A stretch of 7,266 bases of DNA from Collinsella sp. (GTDB lineage: Bacteria > Actinomycetota > Coriobacteriia > Coriobacteriales > Coriobacteriaceae): NCBI GenBank assembly GCA_014871605.1, contig WGSQ01000092.1, forward strand, positions 1-7,266, in the 5' to 3' direction. Both the position numbers and the translations under genes were made by a program. Numbering within the stretch: the stretch's first letter is position 1; every line of letters begins with the position of its first letter. Below the pieces are notes generated by a model. It did no database searches and was not told the origin of the DNA. It saw only the letters and a program-made list of their open reading frames with translations. Below, piece by piece: positions 1 through 4,599 of the stretch.

Positions 1-164
1 CCATGTGGAAGTGCGCGCTCGACCCGGTTACGGGCAAGAAGCGCTACGAGGAGTCCCCCGCCGCCACCGAGGGCACTTGCACCATGTGTGGCAAGATGTG
101 CGCCGTCCGCACCGTCAACAAGATCTTCGAGGGCACCACGATCGACCTCGGCATGGAGGACTAA
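1..164 (+). CDS. thiC: Phosphomethylpyrimidine synthase ThiC, C-terminal fragment
   Basis: This is the 3' end of a gene that enters from the left edge; 53 complete codons and a TAA stop at 162-164 are present. ThiC is a radical-SAM enzyme that converts aminoimidazole ribotide to hydroxymethylpyrimidine phosphate in thiamine synthesis. The fragment carries the C-terminal cysteine cluster CTMCGKMC (cysteines encoded at about 78-101), the site of the [4Fe-4S] cluster in this family, followed by AVRTVNKIFEG. The spacing is C-X2-C-X3-C, one residue shorter than the C-X2-C-X4-C usually quoted for ThiC. A complete thiD lies 182 bases downstream on the same strand, which supports a thiamine role. A ThiC-like paralogue such as the anaerobic benzimidazole synthase BzaF cannot be excluded from so short a piece. 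The start codon lies outside the window. Confidence 0.8.
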   Translation, partial: MWKCALDPVTGKKRYEESPAATEGTCTMCGKMCAVRTVNKIFEGTTIDLGMED

Positions 165-170
165 CCCTGT

Positions 171-193
171 CGCCGCGGCCGCTTCTGGCGGCG
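171..193 (+). other. GC-rich stem-loop just after thiC
   Basis: CGCCGC at 171-176 can pair with GCGGCG at 188-193 around an 11-base loop, starting 7 bases after the thiC stop. No T-run follows, so it is only a weak candidate terminator or 3'-end stabilising hairpin. The loop side includes the palindrome GCGGCCGC. Confidence 0.35.
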
Positions 194-259
194 AGCTGGT
201 GCCTGTCAATTGTTGACTTGTGAACATTTACTTACACTTGCGTAGAGATTGCATCGCCC

Positions 260-300
260 GCCCGGGTTCGGCATAGAGTCGGCCCGGGCATCTTTATAAT
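260..300 (+). promoter_or_regulatory. Inverted repeat directly upstream of a TATAAT box (thiD promoter region)
   Basis: GCCCGGG (260-266) and CCCGGGC (283-289) form a perfect 7-bp stem with a 16-base loop. A consensus -10 hexamer TATAAT lies at 295-300, five bases past the stem, and would start transcription about 40 bases before the thiD ATG. I see no good -35 at the usual distance; that position falls inside the stem-loop. A TTGACT at 213-218 is too far away to serve. The stem could be the end of the thiC transcript or an operator for thiD. No TPP-riboswitch core was recognised in this gap. Confidence 0.5.
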
Positions 301-346
301 GCTGGCTTAAAGACCCATTTGATTCCGACCGAACAAGGGAGCGAAC

Positions 347-1177
347 ATGGATCGTAGTAAGGTACCTGCCGTCCTGTCCATCGCGGGATCCGATTCCAGC
401 GGTGGCGCCGGCATTCAGGCCGACATCAAGACCATCACGGCGCACCGCCTGTATGCCGAGACGGCCATCACCGCCATCACAGCGCAAAACACCCTGGGCG
501 TTACCGCCGTGCAGGATATCTCGCCAGATATCGTAGCCGCGCAAATTGACGCCGTTTTTGACGATATCCGCCCCAGCGCCGTCAAGATCGGCATGGTTTC
601 TTCTGTCGAGATTATCGAAGTCATCGCCGACCGCTTGAGCGCCTGGAACGCAACGAACGTGGTCGTCGACCCCGTCATGGTCGCCACCTCGGGCGCGCGG
701 CTGATTGCCGAAGATGCCGCCGAGGCGCTCACCCGCCGCCTGTTCCCGCTAGCGACGGTTATCACGCCCAATATTCCCGAGGCCATGGCACTGCTCGACT
801 ATGAGGTCGACTCCGAGCGCACGCAGCAAAATGCTGCCATGCTCCTCACCCGCCGCTTTGGCTGCGCATCCCTCGTTAAGGGTGGGCATCTTGTCAACGA
901 GGCCAACGATGTACTGGCCGAACCCGCGCCACTCGATGACGAGGGCAACCATCTGGGAGATCCACTCACCACGTGGTTCCGCCACAAGCGCATCGAGACC
1001 GACAACACGCACGGCACCGGATGCACGCTCTCGTCCGCCATCGCCTGCGCGCTGGCTCAGGGCATGGATCTTGCCGACGCCGTCAACGCCGGCAAGGCCT
1101 ACCTAACCGGCGCTCTGGCCGCCGGCTTTGACATGGGCAAAGGCTCCGGCCCCGTCAACCACATGTGGCAGTATTAA
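347..1177 (+). CDS. thiD: Hydroxymethylpyrimidine/phosphomethylpyrimidine kinase ThiD
   Basis: ThiD phosphorylates HMP and then HMP-phosphate to HMP-pyrophosphate, the pyrimidine substrate of thiamine-phosphate synthase, in the cytoplasm. The 276-residue protein has the full ribokinase-fold signature: SIAGSDSSGGAGIQADIKT at residues 11-29 (substrate and phosphate binding), the conserved DPVMVATSG at 108-116, TPNIPEA at 140-146, VKGGH at 177-181, and DNTHGTGCTLSSA at 219-231, which holds the anion hole and the catalytic cysteine C226. It ends with the typical GKGSGPVNH. The length matches the family. The start is supported by AAGGGAG at 335-341, five bases upstream of the ATG. It follows thiC on the same strand, so the two consecutive steps of the pyrimidine branch are adjacent, although a TATAAT box in the gap suggests thiD can also be transcribed alone. 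No missing residues or frame breaks were seen. Confidence 0.96.
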   Translation: MDRSKVPAVLSIAGSDSSGGAGIQADIKTITAHRLYAETAITAITAQNTLGVTAVQDISPDIVAAQIDAVFDDIRPSAVKIGMVSSVEIIEVIADRLSAWNATNVVVDPVMVATSGARLIAEDAAEALTRRLFPLATVITPNIPEAMALLDYEVDSERTQQNAAMLLTRRFGCASLVKGGHLVNEANDVLAEPAPLDDEGNHLGDPLTTWFRHKRIETDNTHGTGCTLSSAIACALAQGMDLADAVNAGKAYLTGALAAGFDMGKGSGPVNHMWQY

Positions 1178-1190
1178 GATTCGCAGTCCA

Positions 1191-1229
1191 AAGCCACCGC
1201 AAAGGCGCCCGTCCCCTTTGCGGTGGCTT
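1191..1229. terminator. Long hairpin between convergent thiD and the SGNH hydrolase gene
   Basis: A perfect 15-bp stem (1191-1205 with 1215-1229) encloses a 9-base loop. It lies 13 bases after the thiD stop and 9 bases after the stop of the convergent SGNH gene. Neither side has a T-run, so it is not a textbook intrinsic terminator. The position and symmetry still suggest that it ends or protects transcripts from both directions. Confidence 0.65.
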
Positions 1230-1238
1230 GGGGTCGCG

Positions 1239-1898
1239 CTACTCTCCGAGCATCTCTTGGAGCTTGGCCGCCACGGCGTGACCCAGGCTCTCATGGCTTT
1301 CGGGCATCATATGCAGATAGTCGATATCGCCCGGCTCGGCAAACTCCGCTGCATTCAAAAAGTCGCAGCCAAACTGCTCGGCTACGTGCGCATAGTATTC
1401 AGCAAAATGCTCCGAGGCCTCGACGGAACGCTCGTCAAAATCGGTCATATATACATCGGCGATTTGCGGCTTGATCTTGATAGGTGCCATCAGCAGAATA
1501 CGCGGGCAGGGTGCAGCATTGGTCCAGGGAAATGCACGCACCGCGCGAATCAGCGCCATGGTGCCACGGGCAATATCGGAGGCCGTCACACCAAAGACCG
1601 TCTTGCAATCGTTGGTTCCCAGCATAATAACGATCGCATCCAGCGGCTTATGGGCCTCGAGCAGCATCGGCAGTGCGCGGATGCCGTTAAGATTGGTGTT
1701 CAGATGGCACATGTCGTCGCGTACCGTCGTGCGGCCGTTGAGGCCTTCTTCAATTACATGCCAGCCCTCGCCTAAGTCACGTTGGGCCACGCCGCACCAG
1801 CGCACATCCTGCGCATAGCGCACCGCGGTGCCGTCGCGCATGCCCGCCGGATCGTAACCATAGGTGTTGCTGTCGCCAAAGCATAGAACGTTTTTCAT
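1239..1898 (-). CDS. SGNH/GDSL-type hydrolase (arylesterase-like)
   Basis: This is a 219-residue serine hydrolase of the SGNH superfamily, probably an esterase or acyltransferase. Block I reads CFGDSN at residues 6-11, with nucleophile S10. Block II is EGLNGRTT at 51-58, with oxyanion glycine G52. Block III is GTND at 94-97, with asparagine N96. Block V is DYLH at 193-196, supplying D193 and H196. The order and the DVRWCGV segment resemble the Mycobacterium smegmatis arylesterase MsAcT, whose length is almost the same; that comparison is from memory. No signal peptide is visible, so it should be cytoplasmic. The start is supported by GAGGGG (1905-1910) six bases upstream. It is the last gene of a - strand series and sits just after the terminator of the PARG-like gene, with no clear promoter of its own. 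The natural substrate cannot be read from the sequence. Confidence 0.9.
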   Translation of the reverse strand: MKNVLCFGDSNTYGYDPAGMRDGTAVRYAQDVRWCGVAQRDLGEGWHVIEEGLNGRTTVRDDMCHLNTNLNGIRALPMLLEAHKPLDAIVIMLGTNDCKTVFGVTASDIARGTMALIRAVRAFPWTNAAPCPRILLMAPIKIKPQIADVYMTDFDERSVEASEHFAEYYAHVAEQFGCDFLNAAEFAEPGDIDYLHMMPESHESLGHAVAAKLQEMLGE

Positions 1899-1917
1899 CG
1901 TAAGCCCCTCGCTCAGT

Positions 1918-1949
1918 AAAAAACCGACGGAAGCAGCCTCTCCCGCCGG
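1918..1949 (-). terminator. Rho-independent terminator of the PARG-like gene
   Basis: Read on the - strand, CCGGCGG plus GAG pairs with CTT plus CCGTCGG (10 bp including two G-U pairs) around the loop AGGCTG, followed at once by six T. It begins 28 bases past the PARG-like stop codon. The T-run ends only 19 bases before the start codon of the next gene, so SGNH expression must come from readthrough or an unseen promoter. Confidence 0.85.
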
Positions 1950-1976
1950 CTCGACCCATCTGTCAGCACGTACCGA

Positions 1977-3092
1977 TTACAGGTACTTGCGCCAGTCGTC
2001 CTCGTCCTCATCATCCTCGGTAGCAGCCTGGGTCTGCTCGGCGGCGCGAGCTGCCGCAGCGCGAGCGGCAACCTGGGCATAGGACTCCTCGTTGCGCTCG
2101 GGGAAGTTTGCCAGCACGTGCTCGAACTTGGCAAAATCCTCATCCCAGCGCGTAGAAGGCACGGCAAAGAAGACTTGCTTGACCTTAAAGTCGCCCGACG
2201 CGAGCTCCTTGCGGAAGAGCTCGGCCACGGCCTCTGCGTCAAAGCCGTTGTTGTCGCAGCCCCAAGCGCCCAGCACGAGCTTCTCGCGACCTAGCTCGTC
2301 GCAGATGGCAAGCACAAAGCGAATGCGGTCGCGCAGGGCATCCAGCAGAGCATCGTCGCTCACGCGATACTCCTGGCGGGCGCGCTTAACGTTGGGCGCG
2401 GCGGCCACGATCACGTCGGCGTATGCATGCACGTGGTTGCGGTCGAAGCGCACCGCAGGCACCACCAGCGCACGGTTTCGGTAAAGCTCGCAGTTGATGT
2501 TGCGGCGACGGTTCTCGCCGTACCATTTGCGCTGCTTATCGAGAACGTTGTACAGATACGAATCGGCGCACAGCGTGGCCTCCTGGCCCAGATAACCCTG
2601 AATATAGCCACCGCCCGGATTGGTGAACGAGGCAAAGGCGAGCACGGCCATGTCGCAGAACTGCGCATAGCCACGACCGTTGTCCAAGATGGCCTGCGTG
2701 GTGGAGGCATCGAGCACGGTGACCTCGGGCAGAACCGGAGCGGGCTCCTCAGCAGGCGCGGACTCAGCTTCGGCGATTTCCTCGGCAGGCTCCTCGACGG
2801 GCTCGAGCGCTGCCTCGACCTCGGCAGCCTCCGCGCCCTCGACGTCCTCGGCAACCTGTTCTTCGGTGGCCACAGCACTCTGAACCTTGGCCTTCATCGC
2901 CGAGACAAAGCCGGCAGGCATACCGTCAAACTCGCGAACACCGGCAAGCGAACGCTCGATATCCTTGGCGCACGCTTCGGACACAGTTGCCACGTGACGC
3001 TCGGCGGCCTTGGCACGGGCCTCGCGCTTGGGATTGGGCTGACCCGCTCGGTTGGACCTGCGGTTACGGTTCCTGTTGTCGACGTCTGCCAT
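1977..3092 (-). CDS. Macro-domain protein of the microbial PARG type (TIGR02452 family), QEA variant
   Basis: Members of this family bind or hydrolyse ADP-ribose chains (poly(ADP-ribose) glycohydrolase-like). The 371-residue protein starts with a basic stretch (residues 6-32), followed by an alpha-helical family N-region to about 75. A linker rich in Glu, Ala and Pro (76-122) comes next, then the catalytic macro domain (about 123-330) and a very acidic tail ending EDDEDEDDWRKYL. The core contains LAFASFTNPGGGYIQG, then QEATLCADSYLY, VIVAAAPN and LVLGAWGCD. The PARG signature is GGG-X6-8-QEE; here GGG is 160-162 and the triplet is Q170-E171-A172, so the second glutamate, catalytic in characterised PARGs, is alanine. 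Activity is therefore doubtful and a binding role is possible. The start is supported by AAAGGTGA about six bases upstream. It is a single-gene unit between two terminators. No partner ADP-ribosyltransferase is visible. Confidence 0.85.
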   Translation of the reverse strand: MADVDNRNRNRRSNRAGQPNPKREARAKAAERHVATVSEACAKDIERSLAGVREFDGMPAGFVSAMKAKVQSAVATEEQVAEDVEGAEAAEVEAALEPVEEPAEEIAEAESAPAEEPAPVLPEVTVLDASTTQAILDNGRGYAQFCDMAVLAFASFTNPGGGYIQGYLGQEATLCADSYLYNVLDKQRKWYGENRRRNINCELYRNRALVVPAVRFDRNHVHAYADVIVAAAPNVKRARQEYRVSDDALLDALRDRIRFVLAICDELGREKLVLGAWGCDNNGFDAEAVAELFRKELASGDFKVKQVFFAVPSTRWDEDFAKFEHVLANFPERNEESYAQVAARAAAARAAEQTQAATEDDEDEDDWRKYL

Positions 3093-3139
3093 AAGTGGTC
3101 ACCTTTCTCGGTCTCTGCCGCTATCGGCTTTTCCCATCC

Positions 3140-3145
3140 ATGATA
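3140..3145 (-). promoter_or_regulatory. Weak -10 candidate for the PARG-like gene
   Basis: Read on the - strand, TATCAT lies 47 bases before the start codon, between the upstream terminator and the ribosome site. No recognisable -35 stands at the right distance; that position falls on the T-run of the preceding terminator. It is offered only because a promoter must lie in this short gap if the terminator works. Confidence 0.3.
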
Positions 3146-3158
3146 CCCCGCCGCGTAC

Positions 3159-3190
3159 AAAAAAGACGGCCCCGAAGGACCGCCTTTCGC
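3159..3190 (-). terminator. Rho-independent terminator of the Bax inhibitor-1 gene
   Basis: On the - strand, GGCGGTCC pairs with GGGCCGTC (8 bp with two G-U pairs) across a TTCG tetraloop. Six T follow, and preceding A bases could extend the stem. It lies about 41 bases past the stop codon of the Bax inhibitor-1 gene. Confidence 0.9.
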
Positions 3191-3230
3191 ATCGATTTGC
3201 ACGCACGGCAAGCACCGCCGCAATTCGCCA

Positions 3231-3926
3231 CTAGTCGCGACGGCCGAGGATGTTCAGAATGCGCAGGAACACGTTGATAATATCCACGAACAGGTTAGAG
3301 GCCATAAGCACGGCGTTGGGCAGCGTAGGCGGCACCGTCGTGGCAACATAGGTGTCGTAGCCAATAAAGCCGGCGAACACCACGATCACGATCAGGTCGG
3401 TGATGGTCTGTGAGACGCCCATGAACATCAGCACGATCTCAACCAGAATAGTAGCGAGCAGAATGCCAAAACCGATGCCATATACGCGCTGGAAAAACTT
3501 GGGGAACGTCACGCCCAAGGCGCCAAAGACAAAGGTGATGGCGGCCGTGGCGATAAAGGCAGTGTTGATGGTGGGCAGGTCGTAGTTGGCAAGGCCAAAC
3601 GACGCGGTCAGGCCAAAGGCGCTCGCAAAGATTACGTAGCCCACAAGGGACAGGCCCACGGACTGCTTGCTGGCGGCGGCCGACATCATGACCATGCCGA
3701 CGATGGTCAAAATAAATGAGCCAAAGACCAGCGGCAAAGCGGCGCCGCTCATCATCATGCGCGCAAACGACATGGTGCTCGTAAAGTAAGCACCGACGCC
3801 CATGGCGCAAAAGCCCAAAAAGATCAGGGCAGACATGACAAGGTTGTACGCGCGCGGCGACATCTCCTTGGCGCGGCTTGCGCCGCTCTCGACGGGGCCG
3901 TTCTGATAGCCCTGGATATCGTTCAT
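3231..3926 (-). CDS. Bax inhibitor-1/YccA (BI-1) family membrane protein
   Basis: This 231-residue integral membrane protein belongs to the BI-1/TMBIM family, whose bacterial member YetJ is a pH-sensitive calcium leak channel; other members associate with the FtsH protease. After a polar N-terminus (1-24) there are about seven hydrophobic segments, near residues 26-50, 61-82, 90-112, 119-139, 148-170, 174-194 and a final shorter one at 206-225. The C-terminal region GYDTY ... LFVDIINVFLRILNILGRRD is typical. Aspartates D191 and D215 are 24 residues apart, the same separation as the D171/D195 pH-sensing pair of B. subtilis YetJ. The start is supported by AAAGGA seven bases upstream (3934-3939). 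The gene has its own terminator, and a hairpin with a T-run lies just before its ribosome site. Its physiological role here is not shown by its neighbours. Confidence 0.93.
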   Translation of the reverse strand: MNDIQGYQNGPVESGASRAKEMSPRAYNLVMSALIFLGFCAMGVGAYFTSTMSFARMMMSGAALPLVFGSFILTIVGMVMMSAAASKQSVGLSLVGYVIFASAFGLTASFGLANYDLPTINTAFIATAAITFVFGALGVTFPKFFQRVYGIGFGILLATILVEIVLMFMGVSQTITDLIVIVVFAGFIGYDTYVATTVPPTLPNAVLMASNLFVDIINVFLRILNILGRRD

Positions 3927-3940
3927 AGGTTCGTCCTTTC

Positions 3941-3964
3941 AAAAAGTGCCGTGAAAGACGGCGC
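3941..3964 (-). terminator. Hairpin plus T-run between the small SOS-box gene and the Bax inhibitor gene
   Basis: On the - strand, GCGCCGT pairs with ACGGCAC (7 bp, one G-U pair) around the loop CTTTC, followed by five T. It lies 46 bases past the stop of the 112-residue gene and is probably its terminator. The T-run ends 14 bases before the next start codon and abuts its ribosome site, so the element could also act as an attenuator for the Bax inhibitor gene. Confidence 0.7.
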
Positions 3965-3986
3965 AGCAGGTGACAAGATTCCTGTC

Positions 3987-3992
3987 ATTGTA
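3987..3992 (-). promoter_or_regulatory. -10 candidate for the Bax inhibitor-1 gene
   Basis: Read on the - strand, TACAAT matches five of six consensus bases and lies 18 bases after the stop of the upstream gene. A start about seven bases on would give a leader of roughly 54 bases that contains the hairpin/T-run at 3941-3964. The -35 position is poor. TGACA/TGTCA half-sites (3971-3975 and 3983-3987) flank the predicted start as a small inverted repeat. Confidence 0.4.
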
Positions 3993-4010
3993 CCCGAATG
4001 CCGTACGTCC

Positions 4011-4349
4011 TTACCCACGGCGCTCGCCCTCGAGCGTACGGTCGAATGCCCACACCCACCAACGCATCAGATGGGCCTGCGAACCATCTGGTCGTTCGCG
4101 CGTCTGGTCCTCCAGATACAACTCGGTCGCGTGCCCGCCAAAACGCACCTTATAGGTTGCCGTACGGATGCCGTGAACCGTCAGGCCAAACCCAGTGGTC
4201 GAGACAATCTCGTCAATCGTAAAGCAACGACCGTCGACCCAGCAGACGGTGACCGGCACGACCTGTCCGCCCGCGAGGATGCGAGCCACGACGTCCACAT
4301 ACTGCTTGTGCACGCGCCGAGTTTTGCCATCTGTCTGTCGATATTCCAT
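4011..4349 (-). CDS. Conserved uncharacterised small protein with an SOS-type promoter
   Basis: This encodes 112 residues and has no function I can name. It is predicted soluble, with alternating hydrophobic residues suggesting a small beta-barrel: VVPVTVCWVDGRCFTIDEI at residues 30-48, TATYKVRF at 63-70, TELYLE at 75-80 and RWWVWAF at 96-102. From memory, the pattern of 'W-x-DGR-x-F-x-IDE' plus a C-terminal Trp motif resembles short uncharacterised proteins found beside Y-family polymerase genes in Firmicutes and Actinobacteria, but no search was possible. I place the start at the ATG at 4347-4349. The reading frame continues upstream to further ATGs, but those fall within the predicted promoter and LexA box. 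AGGAGG lies only one base before the chosen ATG, too close for a normal ribosome site. The gene diverges from the phosphate transporter and has a terminator downstream. Confidence 0.75.
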   Translation of the reverse strand: MEYRQTDGKTRRVHKQYVDVVARILAGGQVVPVTVCWVDGRCFTIDEIVSTTGFGLTVHGIRTATYKVRFGGHATELYLEDQTRERPDGSQAHLMRWWVWAFDRTLEGERRG

Positions 4350-4356
4350 GCCTCCT

Positions 4357-4386
4357 ATTATCGAACGCATGTTTGCATGTTGTAAA
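4357..4386 (-). promoter_or_regulatory. Promoter of the small SOS-box gene (-35 TTTACA, -10 GATAAT)
   Basis: Read on the - strand, TTTACA (4381-4386) and GATAAT (4357-4362) each match five of six consensus bases and are separated by 18 bases. Transcription would start at about 4349-4350, on or one base before the A of the start codon, so the message would be leaderless or nearly so. A LexA-type box fills most of the spacer. Confidence 0.6.
4362..4375. promoter_or_regulatory. LexA (SOS) box
   Basis: CGAACGCATGTTTG matches every position of the Gram-positive LexA/DinR consensus CGAAC-RNRY-GTTYG. It lies inside the promoter spacer of the - strand small gene, overlapping the first base of the -10, where bound LexA would block RNA polymerase. 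I noticed no second full match elsewhere in the window. Confidence 0.68.
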
Positions 4387-4599
4387 GCGAACAGACTGTG
4401 GTTTTGGAGTGTCGTAGTAATCGCACGTGTCCGCATGGCGTGTTAGCAAAAAGAACACCCGCGGTCAACAGGGCTAATATTCAATTTTAGTGCCAAAAAG
4501 TTCACTTCTCCCATCAGAACTCGGTAAAGAGACCCGCAGGAGGTGATACGATTTATCATGTTTTTGTAACGTGTCTGCAAACTTCGAGAAAGCCCATAT
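4387..4599. other. Divergent intergenic region before the phosphate transporter
   Basis: These 213 bases hold no gene that I can support. A very strong ribosome-site sequence, AGGAGGTGAT at 4538-4547, precedes a three-codon open frame (ATG TTT TTG TAA at 4558-4569) that is in frame with the transporter but closed by its stop. No clear promoter for the transporter was found; TTCACT (4501-4506) with TAAAGA (4525-4530) is weak. No direct repeat good enough to call a Pho box was seen. Confidence 0.5.

Noticed and set aside
165..346. A TPP riboswitch between thiC and thiD
   Set aside because: I looked for the CUGAGA core and the paired helices of the THI box and found none.
1128..1775. A 215-codon + strand open frame running through the thiD end and the SGNH gene
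   Set aside because: It crosses the 15-bp hairpin and two genes with clear catalytic motifs, so it is a chance frame.
2427..3143. A 238-codon open frame on the + strand opposite the PARG-like gene
   Set aside because: It is a shadow of the GC-rich codon pattern of the real - strand gene, with no motif of its own and no convincing ribosome site.
4350..4436. Upstream ATG codons that would lengthen the small SOS-box protein to 119 or 141 residues
   Set aside because: The added codons cover the -10, the LexA box and the -35, no ribosome site precedes them, and the conserved-looking part begins after the shorter start.
4440..4530. A Pho box upstream of the phosphate transporter
   Set aside because: TTCAAT, GTTCACTTCTC and GTCAAC occur, but they do not form direct repeats at a regular 11-base spacing.
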